The notes under the pieces: generated by a model
Databases searched by the model: none
What the model was told of the DNA's origin: nothing
The model's input: the letters and a program-made list of their open reading frames with translations, nothing else
Program-made: the position numbers and the translations under genes
Part shown: one piece after another, positions 52,280-61,656 of the stretch
Layout of the letters: every line of letters begins with the position of its first letter
Numbering within the stretch: position 1 is the stretch's first letter
Assembly (NCBI RefSeq): GCF_006516955.1
Contig: NZ_VHLG01000010.1
Location: 62,001 to 126,000 of the forward strand
Direction of reading: 5' to 3'
DNA length: 64,000 nucleotides
Origin: Martelella alba
GTDB taxonomy: Bacteria > Pseudomonadota > Alphaproteobacteria > Rhizobiales > Rhizobiaceae

Positions 52280-52926
52280 TCCGCTTCTACGGCTATTTCC
52301 GCTCGTCATCGGCCTATCGTTGCCGGATCGCCTTCAATCTCAAGGGGATCGACTACGACTTCGTCTCGGTGCATCTGCGCAAGGATGGCGGCCAGCAGAA
52401 GACGGCCGATTACCGCGCGAAAAACCCGCAGGCGCTGGTGCCGGCGCTTGAGGATGGCGACCTGACCCTGACTCAGTCGCTCGCCATCATCGAATGGCTG
52501 GACGAAACATTCCCGGAAAAGGCGCGTCTGATCCCTGGAGACAAGGATCTGCGCGCGAAGGTCCGCGCCTTCTCGCAGGCGATTGCCTGCGACATCCACC
52601 CACTTCAGAACCTGCGCGTGCTTGACTATCTCAAAGCAGAATTTGGTGCCGATCAGGCCGGTCTTGACCGTTGGTGCGGTCGCTGGATCGGCGATGGTCT
52701 CGCCGCCTGCGAGGCGCTGCTGGAGAAGGAGCCGTCATCAACATTCTGTTTCGGAGAAAATCCGACCCTTGCCGATATTTGCCTCATTCCGCAGGTCTTT
52801 TCGGCTCACCGATTCGGTGTGGATCTTTCCGCCATGCCCCGCTTGACGAGAATTGCCGCGGCAGCTGATGCGCTGCCCGCCTTTGCCAATGCCCATCCGC
52901 GAAACCAGCCAGACGCGGAAGGATAA
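52276..52926 (+). CDS. Maleylpyruvate/maleylacetoacetate isomerase, zeta-class GST
   Basis: This 216-residue zeta-class glutathione transferase has the active-site motif RSSSAYRCRIAFNLKGIDY near the N-terminus (Ser10-Ser12 region), QALVPALEDGDLTLTQSLAIIEWL for glutathione binding, and DICLIPQVFSAHRFGVDL in the helical domain. In gentisate pathways, relatives (NagL) isomerise maleylpyruvate with glutathione. It completes the pathway and duplicates the activity predicted for 50961-51545. Confidence 0.9.
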   Translation: MIRFYGYFRSSSAYRCRIAFNLKGIDYDFVSVHLRKDGGQQKTADYRAKNPQALVPALEDGDLTLTQSLAIIEWLDETFPEKARLIPGDKDLRAKVRAFSQAIACDIHPLQNLRVLDYLKAEFGADQAGLDRWCGRWIGDGLAACEALLEKEPSSTFCFGENPTLADICLIPQVFSAHRFGVDLSAMPRLTRIAAAADALPAFANAHPRNQPDAEG

Positions 52927-52931
52927 ATAGA

Positions 52932-52969
52932 CGGCAGATGCAGGGCCGAGGAGGGCCCTGTTTCTGCCG
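52932..52969 (+). terminator. Two-tier hairpin between the gentisate and TRAP genes
   Basis: An inner stem CAGGGCC 52941-52947 / GGCCCTG 52954-52960 is nested in an outer stem CGGCAGA 52932-52938 / TCTGCCG 52963-52969. It begins 6 nt after the isomerase stop and ends before the TRAP binding-protein gene. It is probably a partial terminator or a processing/stability element that lets upstream and downstream genes be expressed at different levels. Confidence 0.65.
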
Positions 52970-52996
52970 GTGTCATGAACATCAGGAGGAGAAACC

Positions 52997-53983
52997 ATGA
53001 CCATTTCGAATTTCGGCCTGAAGGCCCTTCTTGCCACCGCCACCATTCTTGCCCTTCCCTTCTCGGTAGAAGCGCGCGAATTGCGTATGGGGCTGATCAC
53101 GCCGCCCAGCCATGTCTGGACCAAGGTCGCAGAGCGTATGGCCGAGAAGCTGCCCGAGGCCACCAATGGCGATCTGACGCTGGCCATCTTCCCCGCCGGT
53201 CAGCTCGGCACGGAACAGGAAATGTTCCAGCAGATGTCGACCGGCCTGCTTGATGCAGGCCTGATGACGGCGGCGATCACATCACTGCGCGCGCCCTCGC
53301 TTCAGGGCTGGTTCACGCCCTATCTGTTCCCCGATGTCTCCGCAGCGATCAAGGCCGCCGATACGCCCGCCGCCCAGCAGATGCTCGGTGAGCTTGACAA
53401 TGCCGGGCTTCACGGCATGGGCTACACCTTTGCCGGCATGCGCCACATCCTCATGCGCGACGAACCGGCAACCGATGTTGCAGCGCTTCAGAACAAGAAG
53501 ATCCGCATCGTTCCCTTCCCGGCGATGAAAGTCTGGTGGCAGGCCGTCGGCGCCGTGCCGACACCGGTGAACCTGACCGAGGTTTATCAGGCGCTCCAGA
53601 CCGGTCTTCTTGATGGCGTTGATATCGACCTTGATGCGCTGGTGGGCCTCAAGTTTCAGGAAGTCGCGCATGATCTGACGCTGACCAGCCACATGACCTT
53701 CCCGGCGGTGATGATGGTCTCCGACATGACCTGGTCCGGCCTGACCCAGGACGAACAGGACGCCTTCCAGAAAGTGGCTTCCGAAGCGCTGGCCTGGGGA
53801 TCCGAGCAGCAGATCGCCGCTGAGGCGGCCAATCTGGCAACGCTGGAACAGGAAATGAGCGTCACGAAGCTTTCCGATGGCAAGCAGGCCTTCGCCAAGG
53901 CCAATGAAGCGGTTGACGCAAGCTTTGCCGCCTATCCGCTGATCGGCGAATTCCAGACCCAGGTCGCGGAGCAGGCCAAGTGA
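52997..53983 (+). CDS. TRAP transporter substrate-binding protein (DctP)
   Basis: This 328-residue periplasmic binding protein has a signal peptide (LLATATILALPFSVEA). The DctP fold shows ELRMGLITPPSHVWTKVAERM, IFPAGQLGTEQEM, the carboxylate-binding Arg in KKIRIVPFPAMKVWW, and NLTEVYQALQTGLLDG. It probably captures 3-hydroxybenzoate or a related aromatic acid, inferred from its position inside the gentisate module. GGAGGAGAAACC precedes the ATG. Confidence 0.92.
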   Translation: MTISNFGLKALLATATILALPFSVEARELRMGLITPPSHVWTKVAERMAEKLPEATNGDLTLAIFPAGQLGTEQEMFQQMSTGLLDAGLMTAAITSLRAPSLQGWFTPYLFPDVSAAIKAADTPAAQQMLGELDNAGLHGMGYTFAGMRHILMRDEPATDVAALQNKKIRIVPFPAMKVWWQAVGAVPTPVNLTEVYQALQTGLLDGVDIDLDALVGLKFQEVAHDLTLTSHMTFPAVMMVSDMTWSGLTQDEQDAFQKVASEALAWGSEQQIAAEAANLATLEQEMSVTKLSDGKQAFAKANEAVDASFAAYPLIGEFQTQVAEQAK

Positions 53984-54474
53984 ACCCTCTGGGCAAAATC
54001 TCGGCCGGCCTGGCCCAGCTTGAACGCTGGGCCAGCAGGATCCTGGTGGTGGGGTTTGTCGGATTGATCGTCGCCAATGTCGGCATGCGCTATATTGTCG
54101 GCCGGCCGATTATCTATGCCGAGGAGCTGGCAGCCATCCTGCTCGTCTGGCTCGCCTTCATCGCCACTTCGATCTCGATCCATACGAGCGCGCAGATCGG
54201 TGTGACGCTGCTGGTTGACAGCTTCTCCGCCCCCTATCGCAAGCTTGTCGATCTTGTGGTCTGGGTCCTGATCGCAGCCATGCTGGCCATCCTGCTGAAG
54301 GCGGGTATTGCCTGGGTCCGCTCACCCGTTGTCGCCTTTGAACAGGTCATCACCACCGGCTGGCCCAAGGCACCGTTTTTCACCATCTTCCCGATCTTCT
54401 GTGCCTCTGCGCTGATCCATGCGAGTGCTCATGTGGTCCGTGCGGCTGGCGCATTGAGGGAGAAAACCGCATGA
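53980..54474 (+). CDS. TRAP transporter small membrane subunit (DctQ)
   Basis: This 164-residue four-helix DctQ-family protein (ILVVGFVGLIVANVGMRYIVGRPIIYAEELAAILLVWLAFI...) joins the binding protein to the large permease. Its start overlaps dctP by 4 nt (GTGA; GTG start) and its end overlaps dctM by 4 nt, giving the canonical coupled dctPQM order. Confidence 0.92.
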   Translation: MNPLGKISAGLAQLERWASRILVVGFVGLIVANVGMRYIVGRPIIYAEELAAILLVWLAFIATSISIHTSAQIGVTLLVDSFSAPYRKLVDLVVWVLIAAMLAILLKAGIAWVRSPVVAFEQVITTGWPKAPFFTIFPIFCASALIHASAHVVRAAGALREKTA

Positions 54475-55733
54475 CCGGCCTTTCCTTTCTCGTTCTGCTT
54501 CTGACCGGAATGCCGGTGGCCTTCGTGCTGATCGGTGCGACGCTGGTCTTCATCTTCATGTCCGGCCGCGAGCAGCTGATCGCCGCGATCCCGCAGATTT
54601 CCTTCGGCTCGGTCGAAAATTTCGATCTTCTCGCCATCCCGCTCTTCATCCTGCTCGGCGAGATCATGAATGAGAGCGGGCTGACGCGGCGCATCATCAC
54701 CTCGGTCAGAGTGTGGATCGCGCGGCTGCCGCATAATCTCGTCATCGTCAATCTGATCTCCAATCTGGCGCTGGCAGCCATCATGGGGTCTGCCACGGCG
54801 CAGATGGCGGTGATGAGCCGGGTCGTCGTGCCGGAAATGGAACGCGACGGCTATGATCGCGGCTATGCCGCCAGTCTCACGGCATCGGCCGGCCTGCTCG
54901 GTCCGATCATTCCGCCCTCCATGCTGTTCATCATTTTCGGCGTGATCGCCCAGGTCTCGATCGCTGACATGTTCATGGCCGGTATCGTGCCGGGCATGAC
55001 ATTGTTCGTGCTGATCCTGTTGCTCGCCTTCTGGCAGGCGATGCGCAATCACAAACAGCAGGGCGCGACCGATCGTCTGAACCTTAAACAGAAGGTCGCC
55101 GCAACCATTCCGGGCCTCGCCGCCATGTCGATCCCGGTCGTCATCGTCGGCGGTATTTCCTTTGGTGTTTTCACACCGACGGAATCGGCTGCGGCGGCTA
55201 TCGTCGTGGCGCTTTTCTTCGCCGTACTGGAATTTCGCGGCCAGACCTTCAAACGGCTGATGGCGATTATCGACCGTACCGTTGCCAATTCGGCGATCGT
55301 ATTGTTTCTCGTCGTTGCCGCGAAAATTTTCGGCTGGGTCCTGACCTTCAATCAGGTGCCGCAGCATGTCGCTGATTTCATCGTCTCGCTGACGGATAAT
55401 CCGACCGTCTTCCTGCTGCTGATTGTCGTCTTCCTGTTCATCGTCGGCATGTTTCTTGACGGCATCGCCGCGCTGATCATCCTGACGCCGATCCTTCTGC
55501 CAGTGGCGATCAGCCAGTATGGCATTGATCCGATCCAGTTCGGCGTAATCCTCGCCATGACACTGGTGCTGGGCCTTCTGACCCCCCCGGTGGGAACCGG
55601 TCTCTATATTGCCGCGGCCCTTTCAAAAGTGCCTGTGATGCGGCTGTCCAAACTTGTACTGCCCTATGTATTGGCGACGCTCGCCGTCATTCTCGCAGTG
55701 GTATTCATACCCTGGATGGTCCACCCGTTCTGA
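54471..55733 (+). CDS. TRAP transporter large permease (DctM)
   Basis: This 420-residue polytopic permease has ~12 helices. Conserved DctM segments are NFDLLAIPLFILLGEIMNESG, LLGPIIPPSMLFIIFGVIAQ, FTPTESAAAAIVVALFF and LGLLTPPVGTGLYIAAALSKV. It would use the sodium gradient to import the captured aromatic acid. It is the last of the three TRAP genes, 158 nt before the hydroxylase. Confidence 0.95.
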   Translation: MTGLSFLVLLLTGMPVAFVLIGATLVFIFMSGREQLIAAIPQISFGSVENFDLLAIPLFILLGEIMNESGLTRRIITSVRVWIARLPHNLVIVNLISNLALAAIMGSATAQMAVMSRVVVPEMERDGYDRGYAASLTASAGLLGPIIPPSMLFIIFGVIAQVSIADMFMAGIVPGMTLFVLILLLAFWQAMRNHKQQGATDRLNLKQKVAATIPGLAAMSIPVVIVGGISFGVFTPTESAAAAIVVALFFAVLEFRGQTFKRLMAIIDRTVANSAIVLFLVVAAKIFGWVLTFNQVPQHVADFIVSLTDNPTVFLLLIVVFLFIVGMFLDGIAALIILTPILLPVAISQYGIDPIQFGVILAMTLVLGLLTPPVGTGLYIAAALSKVPVMRLSKLVLPYVLATLAVILAVVFIPWMVHPF

Positions 55734-55891
55734 ACGGACGGGTGAACCGGCACTCTGTCTGTTGAGCGCCAGACTTTTAAAACCGCCGGAAAACGGAAAC
55801 GACCCGATCGGGATCGCCAGCCCCGGCAACCAAAACAAAAACATCTTGAATGTCTAAAGCCATTGCTTTGGGCAAACGGAGGAGATTTGCC

Positions 55892-57103
55892 ATGTCGAAA
55901 CTTGCAAATGAAGCACATCCTATTCTGATCGCCGGTGGCGGGATCGGCGGTCTGGCCGCAGCCATCGGCCTCGCCAATAAGGGGCTGAAATCGCTGGTGC
56001 TGGAACGCGCGCCGAAGCTCGGCGAAATCGGCGCCGGCATCCAGCTCGGCCCCAACGCCTTCCACGCCTTCGATTATCTGGGCGTTGGTGATGCAGCACG
56101 GGCAATCGCCGTCTATATCGACAATCTCAGGCTGATGGATGCCATCGATGGCACCGAGATTACCCGCATTCCGCTGGATGACGCCTTTCGCACCCGGTTC
56201 AAAAACCCCTATGCGGTGATCCATCGCGGCGACCTGCATGGCGTGTTCCTGAGGGCCTGCGAGGACCATCCGCTGGTCACATTGCGCACCAATGCCGAAG
56301 TGGTCGACTACGAACAGGATGGCACCTCAGTCACCGCGGTCCTCAAGGATGGTGAGCGCCTGACCGGCTCACTGCTGATCGGTGCGGACGGGTTGTGGTC
56401 GAACGTCCGCAAGAAAGTCGTCGGTGATGGAAGTCCGCGTGTTTCCGGCCATACGACCTATCGCTCGGTGATCCCGACCGAGGACATGCCGGAAGATCTG
56501 CGCTGGAATGCCGCCACGCTCTGGGCCGGGCCGAAATGTCATATCGTCCACTATCCACTCCGCGGCTGGAAGCTGTTCAACCTGGTGGTCACCTATCACA
56601 ATCACGCGCCCTCACCCGAGGCCGGCGTGCCGGTCAGTCATGAAGAGGTGCGCAAGGGTTTTGAACATGTGGCGCCGGTGGCCCGCCAGATCATCGAGCG
56701 CGGCCAGGACTGGAAACGTTGGGTCCTGTGCGACCGCGATCCGGTTGACAACTGGATCGATGGCCGCGTCGTCCTGCTCGGTGACGCCGCCCATCCGATG
56801 ATGCAGTATTTCGCCCAAGGCGCCTGCATGGCCATGGAAGACGCCGTTGCCATGGCGCATGTGCTGGGCGAGGAAGGCGGAGAACTGGATCAGGCGCTGG
56901 CGCGCTATCAGGCGCTGCGCGCTCTGCGCACCGCCCGGGTTCAGCTGCAATCGCGCGAGATCGGCCAGCATGTCTACCATCCGGCGGGCGCCCATGCGAG
57001 CTTGCGCAATGCCGTCATGCGATCGAAATCCCCCACCGACTGGTACGATATTATTGCCTGGCTCTATGGCTCCACCGGGCTCGAAGGCACCGTTTCCTCC
57101 TGA
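55892..57103 (+). CDS. 3-hydroxybenzoate 6-hydroxylase-like FAD monooxygenase
   Basis: This 403-residue class A flavoprotein hydroxylase would convert 3-hydroxybenzoate to gentisate. It has the FAD motif PILIAGGGIGGLAAAIGLANKG, the DG motif LLIGADGLWSNVRKKV, and GRVVLLGDAAHPMMQYFAQG. The C-terminal region (HPAGAHASLRNAV, WLYGSTG) matches 3HB6H/salicylate hydroxylase relatives. Start 55892 is fixed by GGAGGAGATTTGCC. Location after the TRAP genes and downstream of the gentisate pathway supports 3-hydroxybenzoate over salicylate, but a salicylate 5- or 1-hydroxylase cannot be excluded by reading alone. Confidence 0.88.
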   Translation: MSKLANEAHPILIAGGGIGGLAAAIGLANKGLKSLVLERAPKLGEIGAGIQLGPNAFHAFDYLGVGDAARAIAVYIDNLRLMDAIDGTEITRIPLDDAFRTRFKNPYAVIHRGDLHGVFLRACEDHPLVTLRTNAEVVDYEQDGTSVTAVLKDGERLTGSLLIGADGLWSNVRKKVVGDGSPRVSGHTTYRSVIPTEDMPEDLRWNAATLWAGPKCHIVHYPLRGWKLFNLVVTYHNHAPSPEAGVPVSHEEVRKGFEHVAPVARQIIERGQDWKRWVLCDRDPVDNWIDGRVVLLGDAAHPMMQYFAQGACMAMEDAVAMAHVLGEEGGELDQALARYQALRALRTARVQLQSREIGQHVYHPAGAHASLRNAVMRSKSPTDWYDIIAWLYGSTGLEGTVSS

Positions 57104-57154
57104 CGGCGTCCCCGATGCCGGTCGCGCACCTCCGAGAAAAGCGCGGCCGGCACG

Positions 57155-58531
57155 TCAGGACTGATCCGACGTGAGCGGTGCGCATAAAAGCTTGGCCGCC
57201 GCTCTGGCCATGCTCATTTCAAACACCGCCTTCGCACGCTCAAGCCTGGCTTCGGCCAGCGCCACATCGCCACTGCATCGTTCAGCCGCCGGAAGGCTCT
57301 CAAGCGCGAGAGCAGCGGCGCGCACCTTTGGTTCAGCCGCAGCGATATCGCGTTGAAGTGCCGCGATCTTGAGGCTGATATCCTGGTAATCACCGAGAAA
57401 TGTCTGACGGTTTTCCTTGGCGGTCAGGATGGTGCTCAAGAGATCCAGCCGGGCCTGTTCCGTCAGCCTGATGCTGTCACCCTGATCGATAATGGGCAGG
57501 ACATAGCCGACCAGAAACTGGAAACTCAACCCGCCCGTCTGGCTCATAAAGCTTGGCAGCGCCGCTGTCAGCTTGGTGTAACGCGATTTCTTGGCGAGAT
57601 CGAGCTGCGCACCGGCGGCTTCCACCAGCAGGTCCTCCAACTGGCTGTTGCCCGATGCCGCAAAACACATCTTGCCATCATCGGCAGCAGGATCAGGCAG
57701 AAAGTCGAGCGCCGGATAGACCGGTTTTCCGGCATAGACTTTGTCGCCACGCCCTTCGAGACCGGCAAGCGCCAGAACCTTGTCCTGCTGGATCGCCATC
57801 GCTGCCTTGATGGCGGTCACTTCGCTTCTGGCCGCTGACAGCTGGAGGCCGAGACTGTTCTGTTCAGCAACCGAGACATTGCCCAAAGCGCTTTCCGCCT
57901 TCAGCCCGTCGGCCTTGCAGGCAAGCGCGTCAGCCTCAAGACCGGCCTTTTGCCGGGAAAACTCCATCTCGCTCAGCGCGGCATAAGCCTGTAACAGCGC
58001 GAGCAGCGCCTTACGCCGGGTCAATTCATATTGCACCGGAATCAGCTCTTCGGCGATCTCGACCGCATGCTTGTCGAGCCCGAGCAATGTATAGGCAATA
58101 TCCCAGTCGATCCCGAGGATCACATTGTTGCTTGCCGTCAGTCCACCGCTGCGATCATAGGTCACAAAACTGCGCGCATCGGCCGAGATACGCGGATAGC
58201 GACGGGATTTGCGCTCATCCAGCGCCAGTTCCGCCCCAGCTCTGGCGATACGCGCCTTGAGGATGTCCTGTCCGCGCACCCGCGCTGTTTCGACCAGCTG
58301 AACCGGATCGAGCTCTGTACCCGGTTCAGCCGACGGTGCTTCAGAGATCGTCTGCTGCAGCACCTGAATATCCGCACGCGTGCTTTTCAGCGCCGGAGAG
58401 GCACAGGCGACAAGCGATGCTGTGGCAAATAATGCTGCCCAGGACCCAACCCGTCGCCGCCCCCGGCCTTGCTGCCGGTTGCCGGAGCCCCCCCATTGAT
58501 GGTCGCGATTATTGTTCAAGAACGCGCTCAC
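57155..58531 (-). CDS. TolC-like outer-membrane efflux factor, lipoprotein
   Basis: This 458-residue protein of the outer membrane factor family has long helical repeats, duplicated halves with coiled-coil character and a lipobox near residue 43 (TASLVAC), so it is probably a lipoprotein like OprM. Typical OMF features include KSRRYPRISADARSF and RSEVTAIKAAMAIQQDKVLALAGL. It overlaps the membrane fusion protein gene by 23 bp and is the last gene of a five-gene export operon. It converges with the hydroxylase gene. Confidence 0.85.
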   Translation of the reverse strand: MSAFLNNNRDHQWGGSGNRQQGRGRRRVGSWAALFATASLVACASPALKSTRADIQVLQQTISEAPSAEPGTELDPVQLVETARVRGQDILKARIARAGAELALDERKSRRYPRISADARSFVTYDRSGGLTASNNVILGIDWDIAYTLLGLDKHAVEIAEELIPVQYELTRRKALLALLQAYAALSEMEFSRQKAGLEADALACKADGLKAESALGNVSVAEQNSLGLQLSAARSEVTAIKAAMAIQQDKVLALAGLEGRGDKVYAGKPVYPALDFLPDPAADDGKMCFAASGNSQLEDLLVEAAGAQLDLAKKSRYTKLTAALPSFMSQTGGLSFQFLVGYVLPIIDQGDSIRLTEQARLDLLSTILTAKENRQTFLGDYQDISLKIAALQRDIAAAEPKVRAAALALESLPAAERCSGDVALAEARLERAKAVFEMSMARAAAKLLCAPLTSDQS

Positions 58532-59720
58532 CCGGTTTCAGGCCAGACATGATGCGAACCAACCGGCCGTCAACCTCGCCGGGCACGACCTGAACAAGGG
58601 TCTGACCGCCCGCATCCTGCCGCTTGACATAGGCTTTGCCCGCCTGGAACAGAATAGCGTCCACCGGTATGGCCGGTGCAGGTCCGCCCAATGGTTTGGA
58701 GAAACGGCAGACAGCCTGACTGTGGAGAAAATCCGCCCCATTTTCAGCAGAAAACACGATATCAACATCATAGGCGTAACGGCCGCGTGCCTGCTCCAGC
58801 GCGTCCTTGACAAGGCGCGTGGCCGCAATCCGGGCCTTGAGCGCCGGCTGGCCTGCGGGAAACAGCACTTCAACGCTGGAATTTTCAACAACGGCCATGT
58901 CCGCATCATCAATCCGCAGGGTTGCACCAAGCTGATCGGGCTGCACGAGATCGGCAAGTTTCGCACCAGTGCGTACCGACGATGCCTCGCTCACGGCAAA
59001 ATTCGGGTCGGCAAACACCACCCGGCCAGCTTCAGGCGCGCGCAGCACCATCGCCTCCAGTTGCGTTTCGAGATCGGCGAGTGCCTGTTCGGAACGGGTA
59101 ATATTGTCTTTCAGCGCATCGATATCGAGCTTTTCCTGCGCCCGATCGAGACTGAATTGATGACTGAGCCGCGTCAGAGTCTTCGCAGCGGCATCGCGCT
59201 TCAGCTGCGCCTCTTCGACCCTGCTGGGTGCTATCTTGCCCTTTTTTTCAAGTTCTGCCGTTTCCGAAAGCAGGGCTTCCTGCCGCGCGAGCGTGTCTTT
59301 TGCATCTTTTTCATCAAGCTGCCGGATGGCTTCATTCTCCAACCGGGCCGGACCCGTCTTGAACGCCAGTTGTGCCTTCAGACCGGTCAGATCGAGCCGC
59401 GCAAGTTTCTCATCGCTTTGAAGCTTGGCGCGGTCATAGCTGGCAATCACCGCGCCTGCCGCAACGATTGCACCATCTGCAACCTCAGCCGAAAGCCTGC
59501 CATCGGTGGGCGCAACAACCGCAAGCGGGGCGCCATAATCGATATGACAGCGCCTAACGATCGCCTCGGAAAACAGATGCGTGGTCACATTGAAAACCTG
59601 TTGCGGCGGGGTGCTCGCCGCTGCCTTTTCGCGCAACAGCGGCGCAGACCCGGCAAACGCAAACCAGGCACCGCCCCCCAGGACAATCAGGCAAGCCACG
59701 AAAAGAAAAGTCCTGCGCAA
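58509..59720 (-). CDS. Membrane fusion (periplasmic adaptor) protein, MacA/HlyD-like; TTG start
   Basis: This 403-residue adaptor has one N-terminal transmembrane anchor (TFLFVACLIVLGGGAWFAFAG), a lipoyl half-motif (PTDGRLSAEVADGAIVAAGAVIASYD), a long alpha-hairpin coiled coil (residues ~100-220) and the second lipoyl/beta-barrel part (VLRAPEAGRVVFADPNFAVSEA). I choose a TTG start at 59720 because GAGGAGGCCCCC precedes it immediately after the permease stop; an ATG at 59774 would overlap the permease by 44 bp. It bridges the MacB-like transporter and the outer-membrane factor. Confidence 0.82.
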   Translation of the reverse strand: MRRTFLFVACLIVLGGGAWFAFAGSAPLLREKAAASTPPQQVFNVTTHLFSEAIVRRCHIDYGAPLAVVAPTDGRLSAEVADGAIVAAGAVIASYDRAKLQSDEKLARLDLTGLKAQLAFKTGPARLENEAIRQLDEKDAKDTLARQEALLSETAELEKKGKIAPSRVEEAQLKRDAAAKTLTRLSHQFSLDRAQEKLDIDALKDNITRSEQALADLETQLEAMVLRAPEAGRVVFADPNFAVSEASSVRTGAKLADLVQPDQLGATLRIDDADMAVVENSSVEVLFPAGQPALKARIAATRLVKDALEQARGRYAYDVDIVFSAENGADFLHSQAVCRFSKPLGGPAPAIPVDAILFQAGKAYVKRQDAGGQTLVQVVPGEVDGRLVRIMSGLKPGERVLEQ

Positions 59721-59730
59721 GGGGGCCTCC

Positions 59731-60927
59731 TCAGCTTTCACGCAATACGGTTGCCGGGTCCGTGCGCGCCGCATTCAGCGCCGGGACGATGCCTGCAGCA
59801 AGCGAGACCAGCAAAAAGCCCAATACGGCCTTGGCAATGACGATGACATTCTGCACCGGTTCGCCGTCACCGGCGACCAGAAAGAACCGGCTGAGCGGCT
59901 GTTCCAGCACATGCGCCAGCATGACCCCGCCGGCAATGCCGACGACAAGCGCAAGCGAGGCGATCAGCAGGGTTTCCTCGACGATTTCAATGACGATGCG
60001 CAGACGCGTGGCGCCGAGTGTACGCCGGATTGCGATCTCGCGCCGTCGCTCGGTCACGGAAAAGGACATCAATGAAGCAATCGATACGGCACCAATCATC
60101 AGGATGATGGCGCTCAGGCCAACAGAAATGGAGGACGCCACGAATTTCAGCTCGCGCGCCTGATCAACAATCGGTTTCGCCGACCATATCGTCAAGCGCG
60201 AAACATCGAAGACCAGCGACAGCAACGCTTTCAGCCTCGTCTCTTCATGGCTTGCTGCCGGACCCGATATGAGGAAGCTGAAGCCGTTGGTATAGGCCTG
60301 TTCATAGGAGGTTTCCTGAAACGGAACCACCACCGAATCGGCGATGTCGGCAAAGGGTGGCCGGACCGGCGCGTCAAACTCGCCGACGATCCGGCAATAG
60401 CGGCCGTCAATCCAGAGGCCGGTCATGGTCTGGTCAAGGCCAATCCGCTGCGCCAGCCGCACGCCGACAAGGCAATGATCCTGCAATATCCGCCAGCCCC
60501 CGGTCTGCGCCACGCCCTTCAGCGTCAGTCCCGCCCGTGCGGCAAAGCCCTGACCAACGGCATAGACCTTGGCAAGCTGAGCTGCCCCGCCATCCCCAAT
60601 GGAAACTGCAAAGGCGCGAAAGGGAATGACAGTGAAACCCGGCCGCAACAGCGGCTGGACGAGCGCCGGGCCGAGGGCAGCCAGAGCCGGAGCATCAAAG
60701 CGGCCGCCTGTCAGAGCAACAACATCGTCGGCGGCACCATTGATGACAAAGGTTTCGGCATCATTGAGTTCAAGCAGCAGATCGAAATGCCGCAATGCGT
60801 TACCGGACAGCGTGTAATTGGCAATTGTACCGCTCAGCGCCATAGACAGCGTGACAACGGCAAAGGCCAGCCGCGGCAGGCCAAAGGCGCGCAGGCGCCC
60901 GATAATCGCATCAAAGCGAGACAGCAT
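59731..60927 (-). CDS. MacB/FtsX-like ABC transporter permease
   Basis: This 398-residue permease has one N-terminal helix (LAFAVVTLSMALSGTIANYTL), a large periplasmic domain (~residues 45-265) and three C-terminal helices with the FtsX-type VTERRREIAIRRTLGATRLRI and SLAAGIVPALNAARTDP motifs. This is the MacB/LolC layout of a mechanotransmission exporter that moves substrates from the periplasm. Unlike E. coli MacB, the ATPase is a separate protein (60911-61594). ATG 60927 overlaps that gene by 17 bp. Confidence 0.87.
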   Translation of the reverse strand: MLSRFDAIIGRLRAFGLPRLAFAVVTLSMALSGTIANYTLSGNALRHFDLLLELNDAETFVINGAADDVVALTGGRFDAPALAALGPALVQPLLRPGFTVIPFRAFAVSIGDGGAAQLAKVYAVGQGFAARAGLTLKGVAQTGGWRILQDHCLVGVRLAQRIGLDQTMTGLWIDGRYCRIVGEFDAPVRPPFADIADSVVVPFQETSYEQAYTNGFSFLISGPAASHEETRLKALLSLVFDVSRLTIWSAKPIVDQARELKFVASSISVGLSAIILMIGAVSIASLMSFSVTERRREIAIRRTLGATRLRIVIEIVEETLLIASLALVVGIAGGVMLAHVLEQPLSRFFLVAGDGEPVQNVIVIAKAVLGFLLVSLAAGIVPALNAARTDPATVLRES

Positions 60928-61594
60928 GGCACTGCCCCCGCGCAAGCTTCACGACACTATCGAAGTGCCGGGCATGATCGAGATTATGGGTGACCATGAC
61001 AAGGCCGCAGCCCTCTCCGACGTTTTCCATCAGGAGATCAAGGATCTGGCGCCCCGTCACTTCATCAAGATTGCCGGTCGGCTCGTCCGACAGGATAAGG
61101 CGTGGCTTCGTCACCAGCGCCCTGGCGATGGCAACACGCTGTTTTTCACCGCCTGAAAGCCGGCTGGCCTGCAGCCGAAGGCGATCCGCCAGACCGACCT
61201 GTTCAAGCGCATCACCAGCTCTGAGAAGCGCGTCTTTCCGGCTGACCCCGATATAGCGTAACGGCAATGCGACATTCTCGGCAGCGCTGATATGGTCGAT
61301 GAGGTTGAAACCCTGAAACACAAAGCCGATGGTTTCGCGGCGCAACCGCGTGCGCGCCCGGTCATCAATGGCATTCACGTCCTGTCCGCGCAGCAGGACC
61401 TGGCCCGCATCAGGCGTGGACAATGTGCCGAGGATTTCAAGCAGGGACGACTTGCCCGATCCAGACGCACCAATGACACAAAGGCGCTCGCCCGGTCTCA
61501 ATGACAGGTTCACGCCCTTCAGAATTTCTATGGTCTGTGAAGACGATCGGACCGTTTTGGCAACAGCCCGCACGTCCAGCAGCATTTGAGACAT
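60911..61594 (-). CDS. MacB/LolD-like ABC transporter ATP-binding protein
   Basis: This 227-residue ATPase has Walker [14 protein letters not shown], the Q-loop VFQGFNLI, signature [15 protein letters not shown], Walker [14 protein letters not shown] and H-loop MVTHNLDHA, a set typical of MacB/LolD/FtsE. ATG 61594 is chosen as the standard N-terminal start ([13 protein letters not shown]). It energises the FtsX-type permease. It lies 62 nt downstream of the poly-serine lipoprotein gene on the same strand. Confidence 0.93.
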   Translation of the reverse strand: MSQMLLDVRAVAKTVRSSSQTIEILKGVNLSLRPGERLCVIGASGSGKSSLLEILGTLSTPDAGQVLLRGQDVNAIDDRARTRLRRETIGFVFQGFNLIDHISAAENVALPLRYIGVSRKDALLRAGDALEQVGLADRLRLQASRLSGGEKQRVAIARALVTKPRLILSDEPTGNLDEVTGRQILDLLMENVGEGCGLVMVTHNLDHARHFDSVVKLARGQCHAVSL

Positions 61595-61656
61595 ATGCAC
61601 CCCGCCCGGAATGCATGCGGGGCCCTGGATCAGACCCGCATGCACCGTCTAACCGG

